Positions 34,456 through 43,862 of a stretch of 64,000 bases of DNA are shown here, piece after piece (position 1 is the first letter of the stretch; every line of letters starts with the position of its first letter). Source of the stretch: Muricoccus pecuniae (GTDB lineage Bacteria; Pseudomonadota; Alphaproteobacteria; Acetobacterales; Acetobacteraceae); the NCBI RefSeq assembly GCF_014199205.1, contig NZ_JACIJD010000006.1, positions 62,001 through 126,000 of the forward strand, read 5' to 3'. The translations under genes and the position numbers were made by a program. The notes under the pieces were generated by a model that saw only the letters and a list, made by a program, of their open reading frames with translations, was not told the origin of the DNA and did not search any database.

Positions 34456-35469
34456 TCAGGCGTCCGTCAGCGCGTGCGGGGCGGAGGGGGCCGGGCGGGC
34501 GGCCGCCGCGGCGCGGGCCGGCGGGCGGGCGGCAAGGGCGGCGGCCCGCGCCGCGCGCATCCGCTCCTCCGCGCGCGGCGTGAGCGCGGGGCAGTCCCGA
34601 AGCAGGGCGGCGGTGTCGGCGAGGACGCCGTTGCAGTGGAGGACGAGGTCACAGCCCGCCTCCAGCGAGGCCGCGGCCAGGTCAGCGCCGAAGCCGCTCA
34701 GCGCCCCCATGACGAGGTCGTCCGAGACGAGCACGCCGTCGAAGCCGATCGCGCCCCGGATCACCCGCCCGATCAGCGAGGGGGAGAGGGTGGCGGGAAG
34801 GTCGGGGTCGAAGGCGGCATAGGTCACATGGGCCGTCATGGCCCAGAGATGGCGCCCGCCATCCCGCGCGCAGACGGCGCGGAATGGCGCGATGTCGGCC
34901 TCCAGGGTTTCGGCATCGGCCTCCACCCGGGGCAGGTCCACATGGCTGTCGGCCGTCGCGCGGCCATGGCCGGGGATGTGCTTGACCACGGGGGTGCAGC
35001 CGGCGGCCATCAGCCCCTCGATCCAGGCCTCGCCCAGCCGTGCGATCTCGGCGGGATCGGCGGAGAAGGCGCGGTCCCCGATCACGTCATGCGCGCCGGG
35101 CACGCGCAGGTCGAGGCAGGGGGCGCAGACCACGTCCAGCCCCATCGCCGCGCAATGGGCGCCGAGCAGCGCGGCATTCGCCGCCGCGCGCGCCTCCGGC
35201 CCGCCCTCGAAGACCGCCGGCGGCGGGAAGGAGGGCCAGTAGGGCGGCCGTAGCCGGGCAACCCGCCCGCCCTCCTGGTCCACCAGGATCGGCGCCTCCT
35301 GTCCCAGGATTTCCCGGATCGATGAGGTGAGGTTCGAGAGCTGGGCGGGGTTGTCCACGTTCCGGCGGAAGAGGATCACCCCGGCGGGCGGCGTCGCGCG
35401 CAGCAGCGCCGCCTCCTCCCCCGTGAGCGAGAGGCCGGACAGGCCGGTGATGGCCGCGCGGGCCCTCAT
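34456..35469 (-). CDS. nagZ: Beta-N-acetylhexosaminidase NagZ
   Basis: A 337-residue GH3 enzyme of peptidoglycan recycling that removes GlcNAc from anhydro-muropeptides in the cytoplasm. The catalytic loop KHIPGHGRATADSHVDLP with its Asp-His pair is present, as are PAGVILFRRN near the start and LVSDDLVMGAL containing the nucleophile region. The start is the ATG of MRARAAITG, which overlaps the SPOR gene stop (ATGA). The open frame continues further upstream but that part is the SPOR gene in another frame. The C-terminus has an Ala/Arg/Pro-rich tail. Confidence 0.95.
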   Translation of the reverse strand: MRARAAITGLSGLSLTGEEAALLRATPPAGVILFRRNVDNPAQLSNLTSSIREILGQEAPILVDQEGGRVARLRPPYWPSFPPPAVFEGGPEARAAANAALLGAHCAAMGLDVVCAPCLDLRVPGAHDVIGDRAFSADPAEIARLGEAWIEGLMAAGCTPVVKHIPGHGRATADSHVDLPRVEADAETLEADIAPFRAVCARDGGRHLWAMTAHVTYAAFDPDLPATLSPSLIGRVIRGAIGFDGVLVSDDLVMGALSGFGADLAAASLEAGCDLVLHCNGVLADTAALLRDCPALTPRAEERMRAARAAALAARPPARAAAAARPAPSAPHALTDA

Positions 35470-36341
35470 CCGCCGATCACGGCGCAGGGCGCTCCCTTCG
35501 ACTTGGCCGAGGCGCAGAGCGCCTCCGCCGCCTTGGCATCCGGCAGCCCGCTCGTGCGGATGCGCCAGAGCGGCGGCAGGTCGCCGCGATCGACGCGGCT
35601 GATCTGGGGCTGGCGCCCGGCCAGCTCCGGGATGCGACCCTGCAGCCGCAGCCACTCGCCCTGCGCCGCCTCCTCCGAGGTGACGGCGCCGAGCTGGACC
35701 ACGAAGCGCCCGCCCCGGGGCTGAACAGCCGCCGGCGCATTGGCCGGCATGGGCGGCGGCGCGATGGAGGGCACGGGGGCCTGCGGGGCCGGCTGCGGCG
35801 CGGCCGCGGCCGCCTGCTGCTGCGCGCCCTGGGGGGACGCGGCCCCCTGGGTGGCCGCGGGCTGCGCGGGCGCAGGGGCGGGCTGCGCCGCCAGGGGCGC
35901 GGCGGAAGCGCCGGCGGGAGGCGGTGTGGCGATGCTCGGGTTGACGAGCACCGGGCGGGCGGCGGCCTCCGCGGCGGCCGCCTGCTGGGCGCGGGCCGCG
36001 GCCTGCCGCAGCGCGGCCAGGTCCGGCCGCTCGGACTCGGGCGTCAGCCGTGCCTGGCCGGCCGCCGCGGCCGGGCCGCGGCGCGCACTGTCGAAGATCC
36101 GCTCGTCCTGGTTCGCCACGCGCAAGCCGCCGGGATCCTCCGGCTTCACGCGGATCGGCCGCGAATCGGCCTCGATCGTCGGCACGCTGCGGTTGACGGC
36201 ACGCGTGATCCCCCAGACCACGCCGCCCCCGGCCGCCGCGATGCCGAGGACGGCCCCGGAGAGGGCCAGCATCCGCCAGGGCACCTGAAAACCGGCCCGC
36301 TGCGGGCGGACCCGGTAGCTCGGAACAGTGAAATCGCTCAC
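35466..36341 (-). CDS. SPOR-domain membrane protein
   Basis: About 291 residues from a GTG that overlaps the argS stop (GTGAG). A short cytoplasmic N-terminus, one transmembrane helix (MLALSGAVLGIAAAGGGVVWG), a long Ala/Pro/Gln-rich periplasmic linker and a C-terminal SPOR domain (GGRFVVQLGAVTSEEAAQGEW to the end) that binds denuded peptidoglycan. Such proteins work in cell division or envelope upkeep. It lies between argS and nagZ, a conserved alphaproteobacterial arrangement. Confidence 0.93.
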   Translation of the reverse strand: MSDFTVPSYRVRPQRAGFQVPWRMLALSGAVLGIAAAGGGVVWGITRAVNRSVPTIEADSRPIRVKPEDPGGLRVANQDERIFDSARRGPAAAAGQARLTPESERPDLAALRQAAARAQQAAAAEAAARPVLVNPSIATPPPAGASAAPLAAQPAPAPAQPAATQGAASPQGAQQQAAAAAPQPAPQAPVPSIAPPPMPANAPAAVQPRGGRFVVQLGAVTSEEAAQGEWLRLQGRIPELAGRQPQISRVDRGDLPPLWRIRTSGLPDAKAAEALCASAKSKGAPCAVIGG

Positions 36342-38107
36342 CGCATCTCCTCGACGGGTGTCACCCCCATGACCGCGAGACCCGAGCGGATGACGGCTGC
36401 CGTCGCCGCGACGAGGGCGAGCCTCGCGCGGGTGGCTTCCGGTTCCCCTTCCCGGATGAATCGCAACGTGGCGTCGTCGCGCCCCCGGTTCCATAGTAGG
36501 TGAAAATCCGCGGCCAAGTCATGGAGAAAGAAGGCGATCCGGTGCGGCTCCCGAGCCAGGGCCGCGCCCTCCACCGTGCGGGGCCAGGCGGTGAGGCGGC
36601 GGATGAGGGCCATCTCGGCGGGATCGGCCAGGGCGTCGAGCGGCGCGCCGGCCAAGTCCTCCGCCGCCGGGTCGCCGGCGCCGCGGAGCACGCTGCGGCA
36701 GCGGGCATGGGCATACTGCACGTAGAAGACGGGATTGTCGCGGCTCTGCTGCACCACCGCGTCGAGGTCGAACTCCATCTGCGCGTCGGCCTTGCGCGTC
36801 AGCATGGTGAAGCGCACGGCGTCGCGCCCGACCTCGTCGATGAGGTCGCGCAGGGTGACATAGGTGCCGGCGCGCTTGGACATGCGCACGGGCTGCCCGC
36901 CCTTCACCACCTTCACGATCTGCGCCAGCACCACGTCGAAGGAAACCGGCCTTTCCGCCGACAGCGCGGCCACCGCGGCCTTCATGCGCGGCACGTAGCC
37001 GCCATGGTCCGCCCCCCAGACCTGCACCAGCTCGTCGAAGCCGCGCGCGATCTTGTCGGCGTGGTTGCCGATGTCGTTCGCGAAATAGGTGTTGGTGCCG
37101 TCGCTCTTGCGGAGCGGGCGGTCCACGTCGTCCCCGAACTCGGTGGAGCGGAACAGCGTCTGCTCGCGCGGCTCCCAGTCGTCGGGCAGCTTGCCCTTGG
37201 GCGGCTCCAGCACACCCTCGTAGACGAGGCCGCGCGCGGCGAGCGCGGCGATCGCCTTGTCCGCCTCGCCGCTGCGGACCAGCGCCGCCTCGCTGATGAA
37301 CACGTCGTGGCGCACGCCGAGCGCGGCGAGGTCGTCGCGGATCTCGCTCATCATCGCCTCGACGGTGAACTCGCGCACCGTGTCGAGCCAGAGGGAGGGA
37401 TCGGCCGGCACCGCGCCCGGCGCGAGGGCGTCGCCGTGCTCCCTCTTCAGCGCCTCGCCCACGGGGACGAGGTAGTCGCCGCGATACTGCAGCCCGCCCG
37501 GGATGGAGGCCGCGAACTCCTCCTCCGTCACCATCGTGCCGAGGGCCTGGAGGTAGCGCCAGTAGGCCGCCCAGGCGAGCGCCTGCACCTGCGCGCCGGC
37601 ATCGTTGATGTAGTACTCCTTCGTGACCGCCCAGCCCGCCTTCGTCAGCAGGTTGGCCAGCGCGTCGCCCACCACCGCGCCGCGGCAGTGGCCGACATGC
37701 ATCGGGCCCGTCGGGTTGGCCGAGACATACTCCACATCCGCCTTGCGCCCGCCGCCGGTGGTGCCGTCCCCATAGGCTTCCCCGGCGCGCAGCATCACCG
37801 GGAGCTGGGCGCGCAGCAGCGACTCCTCCAGCCGCAGGTTGACGAAGCCCGGCCCGGCCGGCGCCGCCGCGGCGATGCCCTCCCGTGCGGCCAGGCGCTC
37901 GGCCAGGCTCGCCGCCACCTTCTGCGGCGGCATCCGCGCGGGCTTGGCGACGACGAGGGCGGCGTTGGTCGCCATGTCCCCGTGCGAGGCGTCGCGCGGC
38001 GGCTCCACCAGCACGCGGGCCAGCAGCTCCTCGGGCAGGTCCGGCAGCAGCGCGCGGAGCTCGGTCACGACCGCGTCGCGGATCGTGCGGAAGATGTCGT
38101 CTGTCAT
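36338..38107 (-). CDS. argS: Arginyl-tRNA synthetase
   Basis: A 589-residue class I synthetase that charges tRNA-Arg. The HIGH-type motif is in NPTGPMHVGHCRGAV, and MSKRAG takes the KMSKS place. The N-terminal Add-1 domain and C-terminal DALR anticodon-binding helices (QYAHARCRSVLR onward) are present. It starts 7 bases after the dgt stop. Length is normal. Confidence 0.97.
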   Translation of the reverse strand: MTDDIFRTIRDAVVTELRALLPDLPEELLARVLVEPPRDASHGDMATNAALVVAKPARMPPQKVAASLAERLAAREGIAAAAPAGPGFVNLRLEESLLRAQLPVMLRAGEAYGDGTTGGGRKADVEYVSANPTGPMHVGHCRGAVVGDALANLLTKAGWAVTKEYYINDAGAQVQALAWAAYWRYLQALGTMVTEEEFAASIPGGLQYRGDYLVPVGEALKREHGDALAPGAVPADPSLWLDTVREFTVEAMMSEIRDDLAALGVRHDVFISEAALVRSGEADKAIAALAARGLVYEGVLEPPKGKLPDDWEPREQTLFRSTEFGDDVDRPLRKSDGTNTYFANDIGNHADKIARGFDELVQVWGADHGGYVPRMKAAVAALSAERPVSFDVVLAQIVKVVKGGQPVRMSKRAGTYVTLRDLIDEVGRDAVRFTMLTRKADAQMEFDLDAVVQQSRDNPVFYVQYAHARCRSVLRGAGDPAAEDLAGAPLDALADPAEMALIRRLTAWPRTVEGAALAREPHRIAFFLHDLAADFHLLWNRGRDDATLRFIREGEPEATRARLALVAATAAVIRSGLAVMGVTPVEEMR

Positions 38108-38114
38108 GTCGTGG

Positions 38115-39308
38115 TCAGCCGGGTATGTTGGGGTCCGTCAGGCGACGGTGCTCTTCGAGCGCGAACTTGTCGGTCATGCCCGCCAGCCAGTCGCAGACGG
38201 TGCGCGCGGCGGCGGGCGATCCCGCCTCCCCCGCGCGCTTCGCCCAGGCGGGCGGCAGCATGTCGGGCTGGCCGTGCAGCAGGGAGAACATCACCTGCAG
38301 CGCGCGCTTGGACTTCAGCGCCGTGCGGTTCACGCGCCAGTGCCGGTACATCCGCCCGAACAGGAACTCGCGCGTCTCCTGGTTCAGCGCGCGCATCCGG
38401 TCGGAGAAGAAGACGACGGGCTGAGGGGCGCTGCGGATGTCCCCCACACTCCTCGGCCTGAGCACGGTGATGCGGCGGCGCGCCTCGTCCACGACATCGG
38501 TGATCATGAGGTTGATCACGCGGCGGATGATCTCGCTCGCCATGCGGTCGGGCGGGGCGTCGGCGGGGATGACGGCCATCGCCTGGTCCCGCGCGGCGGC
38601 GACGAGCGGCAGGCGGCAGGCCTCCTCCAGGGTGAAGAGGCCGGCGCGCAGCCCATCGTCGAGGTCGTGGTTGTTGTAGGCGATGTCGTCCGCGATCGCC
38701 GCCGCCTGGGCCTCGGCGCTCGCATGGCAGTGCAGCTCGAGATCGTGGCGGGCGGAGTACTCGGCGATGTAGGGCGGCGGGCGGCGCAGCGGGCCGTTGT
38801 GCTTGGCCAGCCCCTCCAGCGTCTCCCAGGTGAGGTTCAGCCCGTCGAAGCCGGCGTAGCGGTGCTCCAGCAAGGTCACGGCCTTCAGCGACTGGGCGTT
38901 GTGGTCGTAGCCGCCCCAGGCGCGCATCACCCCGTTCAGCGCCTCCTCCCCCGCATGGCCGAAGGGGGGATGGCCGAGGTCGTGGGCCAGGGCCAGGGCC
39001 TCGGCAAGGTCCTCGTCCAGGTGCAGCTGCCGGGCGAGGGAGCGGGCGATCTGCGCCACCTCGATCGAGTGGGTCAGCCGCGTCCGGAAGGCGTCGCCCT
39101 CGTGGAAGACGAAGACCTGCGTCTTGTACTGGAGCCGCCGGAAAGCGGTGGAGTGGATGATCCGGTCCCGGTCCCGCTGGTAGGGGGAGCGCCCGCCGCC
39201 GGAATCCTCGGGGTAGAGCCGCCCGCGCGACTCCCCGGGCTGCACCGCCCAGGGTGCCAGCTCATGCGGGCCGCGCGCGGGGGCGGCGGGGGGGTCTTGG
39301 GCGTCCAT
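38115..39308 (-). CDS. dgt: dGTP triphosphohydrolase-like protein
   Basis: About 397 residues (an alternative start lies 7 codons upstream). An HD-domain dNTPase of the Dgt type-2 family, cutting dNTPs to deoxynucleoside and triphosphate and so trimming nucleotide pools. The metal site reads R-L-T-H-S-I-E-V then ALAHDLGHPPFGHAGE, with YNNHDLDDG further on. The N-terminal SRGRLYPE and DRIIHSTAFRRLQYKTQV blocks are typical. It probably heads the minus-strand operon with argS. Confidence 0.93.
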   Translation of the reverse strand: MDAQDPPAAPARGPHELAPWAVQPGESRGRLYPEDSGGGRSPYQRDRDRIIHSTAFRRLQYKTQVFVFHEGDAFRTRLTHSIEVAQIARSLARQLHLDEDLAEALALAHDLGHPPFGHAGEEALNGVMRAWGGYDHNAQSLKAVTLLEHRYAGFDGLNLTWETLEGLAKHNGPLRRPPPYIAEYSARHDLELHCHASAEAQAAAIADDIAYNNHDLDDGLRAGLFTLEEACRLPLVAAARDQAMAVIPADAPPDRMASEIIRRVINLMITDVVDEARRRITVLRPRSVGDIRSAPQPVVFFSDRMRALNQETREFLFGRMYRHWRVNRTALKSKRALQVMFSLLHGQPDMLPPAWAKRAGEAGSPAAARTVCDWLAGMTDKFALEEHRRLTDPNIPG

Positions 39309-39445
39309 GGCGTCGGCGGGCCGTAGCACCCGGCCCGCGCGGGCGGCAAGGCTGAGGCGCGGCCCGGCCCGCCGCGGGCGCGTTGGAGAAGCGGGCCCGA
39401 CCCCCTATCTTGGCGGGGAAGCCCAATTTTCGCCGAGGTCTCCCC

Positions 39446-39787
39446 ATGCCGGATGGCAGCCCCGCCCCTGCCCCCTTCTCCGTCACCCCGGCCGCCCTGG
39501 CCCAGGTGGCCGAGATCGCGGTCTCCCAGGGCCGCCCTGGCGCCGGGCTGCGCCTGGCCGTGGAGGCCGGGGGCTGCGCCGGCTTCCAGTACAAGTTCGA
39601 CCTGGCCGACGGGCCCGAGGCGGACGACCTCGTGGTGGAGGGCCGGGTCTTCATCGACCCCGTCTCGCTCGACCTCCTGCGCGGCGCCGAGCTGGACTGG
39701 GCGGACGAGCTGATCGGGGCGCATTTCGCGGTCCGCAACCCCGTCGCGGCCTCGGGCTGCGGCTGCGGCGTCTCCTTCTCGGTCTGA
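39446..39787 (+). CDS. erpA: A-type iron-sulfur carrier (ErpA/IscA family)
   Basis: A 113-residue HesB/IscA-fold protein. The start ATG follows GAGG; the frame upstream is not coding-like. The three cluster-binding cysteines are visible: C in GGCAGFQYKFD and the C-x-C of SGCGCGVSFSV. It delivers Fe-S clusters to apoproteins. Whether it is the ErpA or IscA subtype is not certain. It is followed after 8 bases by the xth gene and is divergent from dgt. Confidence 0.9.
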   Translation: MPDGSPAPAPFSVTPAALAQVAEIAVSQGRPGAGLRLAVEAGGCAGFQYKFDLADGPEADDLVVEGRVFIDPVSLDLLRGAELDWADELIGAHFAVRNPVAASGCGCGVSFSV

Positions 39788-39795
39788 GCCGCCCC

Positions 39796-40566
39796 TTGCG
39801 CCTCTGCACCTTCAACGTGAACTCGATCCGCAAGCGGGAGCCGCATCTGCGGCGCCTGCTGGAGCGGCACGCGCCCGACATCGTCTTCCTGCAGGAGCTG
39901 AAGTGCCGGACGGAGGAGTTCCCCGGCCTGCTGCTCTCCGAGCTCGGCTACCGCTTCCACGCCGTCGGCCAGCCCGGCGGGCGGAACGGCGTCGCGGTGG
40001 TCTCCCGCATCCCCTTCGAGGTGGTGGACGAGGTCCTGCCCGGCGGGGAGGAGGACACCCATGCCCGCTTCGTGGAGGTGCGCGCGGCCGGGATGCACCT
40101 CGCCGGCATCTACCTGCCCAACGGCAATTCGGGCGGCGCCGAGGGCTACGCCTACAAGCTCGCCTGGATGGAGCGGCTGCGGCGGCGGGTCGCCGAGCGG
40201 CTGGACTCCCTCACCCCCTATGCCGTGCTGGGCGACTTCAATGTCTGCCCGACCGACCGCGACTTCTTCCCCAACAGCATGCCGGCGACCGACGCGCTCG
40301 TCCGGCCGGAGACGCGCGCGGCCTTTCGCGCGATCACCCATCTCGGCATGACGGACGCGCTGCGCGCCCTCCATCCCGAGGACGCGCCCTGGACCTACTG
40401 GGACTACGGCCCCGCCTTCGAGGGCAACCGGGGCCTGCGGATCGACCACGCCCTGCTGAGCGCCGAGTTGGCCGAGCGGCTTACCGGCGCGACGGTGGAT
40501 TTCGCCGCGCGGTCGGAGGAGAGCCCTTCCGACCACGCGCCGGTGCTGTTCGACCTCGCGGACTAG
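39796..40566 (+). CDS. xth: Exodeoxyribonuclease III
   Basis: A 256-residue AP endonuclease/3'-5' exonuclease of base-excision repair. A TTG start gives MRLCTFNVNSIRKRE, in line with the usual family N-terminus; no ATG is suitably placed. Active-site blocks are FLQELKC (metal Glu), GDFNVCPTDRD, DYGPAFEGNRGLRIDH and SDHAPVLFDL (catalytic Asp-His). Length is normal for the shorter Xth subfamily. Confidence 0.95.
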   Translation: MRLCTFNVNSIRKREPHLRRLLERHAPDIVFLQELKCRTEEFPGLLLSELGYRFHAVGQPGGRNGVAVVSRIPFEVVDEVLPGGEEDTHARFVEVRAAGMHLAGIYLPNGNSGGAEGYAYKLAWMERLRRRVAERLDSLTPYAVLGDFNVCPTDRDFFPNSMPATDALVRPETRAAFRAITHLGMTDALRALHPEDAPWTYWDYGPAFEGNRGLRIDHALLSAELAERLTGATVDFAARSEESPSDHAPVLFDLAD

Positions 40567-40589
40567 AGCGGCTTCCGTTCGCTCCGGCT

Positions 40590-40672
40590 CACCTCAACTC
40601 CTCTAGTGTATTGTTTGGGGAGCCAATTCACCCGTCCCGGTGGTTCCACCAGAACGGGATCGGCTCCAGGCG
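40590..40672. repeat. Possible repetitive extragenic palindrome
   Basis: Between two convergent genes lies a noncoding stretch in which GAGCC...CCCGT...CCGGTGG is mirrored by CCACCAG...ACGGG...GGCTC around a short TTC loop, giving a long imperfect hairpin. It is less GC-rich than its flanks. It looks like a dispersed palindromic element or MITE, but could simply be a shared terminator. Confidence 0.35.
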
Positions 40673-40682
40673 CGCCGGGCCT

Positions 40683-41558
40683 TCACCGGCACATCATCAC
40701 CGGCATGTCGGAATTTTCCAGCACGTGCCGCGTCACGCCGCCGAGGATGAGCTGGCGGATACGGGAGTGGCTGTAGGCGCCCATGCAGAGGAGGTCGGAG
40801 CCGAAGTCGCGCGCGGCGCCGAGCAGCCCGGCCCCGACCTCCCGCGTGACGGGCGAGAACTCCGTCGCCTCCGCCTTAATGCTGTGCCAGCGGAGATAGG
40901 AGAGGATCCCCCGCACATCCGGCCCGCGCCGCTGGTAGTCCTTGCTGTAGAGGATCTGCACGGCTTCCGCCCGGTGCAGCCAGGGCAGGGCGGCGGCGAT
41001 GGCGGCCGCGCTCTCGGCCGTGCCGTTCCAGGCGCAGCAGACGCGGGTGCCGATGGTCGTCGGGGGCAGGCGGGGCGCGATGAGCACCGGGCGGCCGCTG
41101 TCGAAGAGAACGGCGTGCAGCGCATCGGAGGAGGAGACGTCCTCCCTCGAATCCGGGTGCGGCACGATGGCCATGTCGTAGAGCCGGGACTGCTGGGCGA
41201 CGAGGTCCTCCTCCCGCCCCGCGACGGATTCGAAGGAGAGGGTGGCGGCGTCCGCCTTCTCCGCGGCCTCGGCGGAGCTGGCGAGGACCACGTCCTTGCC
41301 GTCCACGAAGCGGTCGAACAGCGCCTGCACTCGGCTCGCGCGGTCGCCCGACTCGCGCTCGGTCGCGGCCATCATCTCCTCGATCATCGCGCCCGAGAGG
41401 CCCTCGCCGGCAAGCGGCGCGACGTCCCGCGCGTCCACGCGCACGTGCAGGCAGTGGACATGGCTGTGCCAGATGCGCGCCGTCATCACGGCGGTCTGCA
41501 ACGCGGCCTCGCCCGCGGCGGTGCCGGTCAGGGGAAGGAGGATGCGGCGGTATGCCAT
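40683..41558 (-). CDS. Universal stress protein, two UspA domains
   Basis: A 291-residue tandem-Usp protein from the ATG of MAYRRILLPL. The first domain begins RRILLPLTG; the second begins RVCCAWNGTAESAAAIAAA and ends with GAYSHSRIRQLILGGVTRHVLENSDMPVMM, containing the G-x2-G-x9-G-S/T-like ATP-binding wording. Such proteins are induced in stress and often bind ATP or AMP. It is a single gene, convergent with xth. Confidence 0.93.
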   Translation of the reverse strand: MAYRRILLPLTGTAAGEAALQTAVMTARIWHSHVHCLHVRVDARDVAPLAGEGLSGAMIEEMMAATERESGDRASRVQALFDRFVDGKDVVLASSAEAAEKADAATLSFESVAGREEDLVAQQSRLYDMAIVPHPDSREDVSSSDALHAVLFDSGRPVLIAPRLPPTTIGTRVCCAWNGTAESAAAIAAALPWLHRAEAVQILYSKDYQRRGPDVRGILSYLRWHSIKAEATEFSPVTREVGAGLLGAARDFGSDLLCMGAYSHSRIRQLILGGVTRHVLENSDMPVMMCR

Positions 41559-41646
41559 GGCGGCGTTGCTCCCGTCGTGTTCCGGCGGGCGGGCGACGCG
41601 GCCCCCTCCCTCCGGGCCCCGCCGAATCAGGCGGGACGGTTCCGAT

Positions 41647-43203
41647 CTAGCACGATTGAGCTTGGGTCGCCGCAAGGGCCGTCGCCAGGGGGTCCCCCGA
41701 GGCATCGATGCGGTTCCACGACACGGCACCATGCGGCCAGGACGCCGCCCTCTCCAGCACCGCCACTGTCGCGTCCGAAGCATCCCCGCGCCGGGCCGCC
41801 ACGCGCGCGCGCAGCAGGTCGAGCGGCGCCTCCAGCCACAGCCCGGTGAAGGGCAGGCCGGCCTCCTGCGCCACCGCCTCGATGCCGGCACGCCTGGCGG
41901 GATCGAGGAAGGCGGCGTCGGCGATGACGGAGTGGCCGCCGCGAAGCGCCAGGGCGGCATCCTCGAAGAGCGCGCGGTGCACCGCGTCGCTCGACGCCTC
42001 CGTATAGGCTTCCGGCGGGAGCGGGGTCTCCGGCGGCACGCCGGCCAGGCGCTTGCGGATCTCGTCCGTCCGCAGGTGCAGCGCCCCGGGCAGCGCGCCG
42101 AAGAGCGGGGCGAGGGCGCGGGAGAGCACGGTCTTGCCCGTTCCCTGAAGCCCGCCGACCGCGATCAGCCGCGGCGGCGGCGGGCGGAGCGCCGCCTCCG
42201 CATCCCCGAGGAAGCCAGCCGCCCCCTCCCCCTGCCCGTCCATGCGCGCGAGGCAGTGGGCCCGGATCATCGCGCGGGTGGAAAGCCAGAGCGGCAGCCC
42301 GGCGACGAGCCCGGCATCGCCCCCCACCCCGATCGCGCGGGAGAGCACGCGGCAGGCGGCCGCGCGCCCGCAGCGGCGCAGGAGGTCCGCCAGGAGAAAG
42401 GCGAGGTCGTAGCCCGTGTCGATCGTGGCGAGCTCCTCGTCGAATTCCAGCGCGTCGAAGGGCGTCGGGCGGCCGTCCAGCAGCAGGAGGTTGCCCAGGT
42501 GCAGGTCTCCGTGGCAGCGCCGGACGCGCCCTTCCGCCACCCGCGCGCGGAGCACGGGCGCGAGGCGGCGCAGCCAGGCCTCCGCCGCGCGGCGCCAGGC
42601 GATCACCCGCCCGCGGTCGAGGCCAGAGACGAGCGCGGCGCGCGCATTGCCGCGGAGGACCTTGCGGAAGGCCTCCACCGGATCGGGCGGCGCGGCCGCG
42701 GGCGGGTAGGTGCCGCGCAGCGCGACCGCGACGTCGCCCAGCGCGTCCCCCATCCCGGCGTCGATCCCGCCCCGCGCCGCGACGGCGTCGAGGAAGGCGC
42801 CGGGCGCCACGGGCGCCATCTCCACCGCCCATTCCACCGCCGCAGGGTCGTCCGCGGGCACGAGCCGGTCCGCCGGATCCGGGATGCCGTGCACGGCCCG
42901 ATAGAGGGTGGGGGCGGCGGGCGCGTTCAGCGCCAGCTCCCGCTCGGCGTAGCGGCGGCGCGCTTCGGGGGCAGTGAAGTCGAGGAAGCCGAGATTCACC
43001 GCCTTGCGCATCTTCAGCGCCCGGTCCGGCCCGACGAAGACGGCGGAGATATGCGTCTCCACCGGCCGCGTGCCGCCCGTCAGCCGCGAGAGCAGCGCCG
43101 CCGCCCCGGCCTGGCCAGGCGGGATGCTCAAGCGCGGGCCGTCACGGGAAGAGGCGCCCGGTGGTCCACCCCTCCCCGGCCCGCTCGAAGACGAGGCGGT
43201 CAT
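41647..43203 (-). CDS. Phosphotransferase and P-loop kinase fusion protein
   Basis: Up to 518 residues. The first part is an aminoglycoside-phosphotransferase-like (APH) domain with the Brenner-type motif CHGDLHLGNLLLL and FDALEFDEELATIDTGYD. The second is a P-loop kinase domain with GGLQGTGKT and DAAFLDPARR. This two-domain protein is widespread in proteobacteria and its substrate is unknown. The ATG at 43203 overlaps pdxH by 62 bases; a TTG at 43131, just after the pdxH stop, is the alternative and would lose 24 low-complexity residues. It probably forms an operon with pdxH. Confidence 0.88.
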   Translation of the reverse strand: MTASSSSGPGRGGPPGASSRDGPRLSIPPGQAGAAALLSRLTGGTRPVETHISAVFVGPDRALKMRKAVNLGFLDFTAPEARRRYAERELALNAPAAPTLYRAVHGIPDPADRLVPADDPAAVEWAVEMAPVAPGAFLDAVAARGGIDAGMGDALGDVAVALRGTYPPAAAPPDPVEAFRKVLRGNARAALVSGLDRGRVIAWRRAAEAWLRRLAPVLRARVAEGRVRRCHGDLHLGNLLLLDGRPTPFDALEFDEELATIDTGYDLAFLLADLLRRCGRAAACRVLSRAIGVGGDAGLVAGLPLWLSTRAMIRAHCLARMDGQGEGAAGFLGDAEAALRPPPPRLIAVGGLQGTGKTVLSRALAPLFGALPGALHLRTDEIRKRLAGVPPETPLPPEAYTEASSDAVHRALFEDAALALRGGHSVIADAAFLDPARRAGIEAVAQEAGLPFTGLWLEAPLDLLRARVAARRGDASDATVAVLERAASWPHGAVSWNRIDASGDPLATALAATQAQSC

Positions 43204-43774
43204 GCATGCGGTAGGGCATGTCCTGCCAGAACTCGACCATGCGGGGCAGCAGTCGGAAGCCGCCCCAGTGGGGCGGTCGGGGCACGTCCTCGCCGGGGTA
43301 GCGGGCCTCGGTCTCGGCCACGCGCCGCTCGAACTCGGCGCGGGAGGCGAGCGGGCGGGACTGGTCGGAGGAGACGGCCGAGATGCGCGAGCCGCGGGAG
43401 CGGGAGGCGAAGTAGGCGTCGGATTCCCCGGCCGTCACCCGCTCGACCTCCCCCTCGATGCGGATCTGGCGGCGCATGGACTTCCAGTGGAAGCACAGCG
43501 CCGCGCGCGGGTTGGCCAGAAGCTCCCCGCCCTTGCGGCTGTGCTCGTTCGTGTAGAAGACGAAGCCCCTGTCGTCCCGTCCCTTCAGCAGCACCATGCG
43601 GGCCGAGGGCCAGCCATCGGGCGAGCAGGTGGCGAGGCACATGGCGTTCGGATCGTTGGGCTCCCGCGCCGCGGCCTCGGCGAACCAGGCCTCGAAGAGG
43701 CCGTAGGGCTCGTCGGTGTCGGGGATGCCGGCGGCATAGGCCTCGCCGGCGGGGACCTCGGTGGTCAGGCTCAT
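43142..43774 (-). CDS. pdxH: Pyridoxamine 5'-phosphate oxidase
   Basis: A 210-residue FMN enzyme making pyridoxal phosphate from PNP/PMP. The start is the ATG of MSLTTEVPAG. Visible family blocks are PNAMCLATCSPDGWPSARMVLLKG, GFVFYTNEHSRKG, LCFHWKSMRRQIRIEG, and the C-terminal WGGFRLLP with RMHDRLVFER. Length is normal. It is divergent from fabI with about 90 bases between the starts. Confidence 0.97.
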   Translation of the reverse strand: MSLTTEVPAGEAYAAGIPDTDEPYGLFEAWFAEAAAREPNDPNAMCLATCSPDGWPSARMVLLKGRDDRGFVFYTNEHSRKGGELLANPRAALCFHWKSMRRQIRIEGEVERVTAGESDAYFASRSRGSRISAVSSDQSRPLASRAEFERRVAETEARYPGEDVPRPPHWGGFRLLPRMVEFWQDMPYRMHDRLVFERAGEGWTTGRLFP

Positions 43775-43862
43775 CTGCGTGCGGCCCCTTGTTCGGTTCC
43801 GCCCGGTGTGCCACCCCTCCGACCCCATCGCAACAGCCCCTCGCCCTGCCGGAGGACGCACC

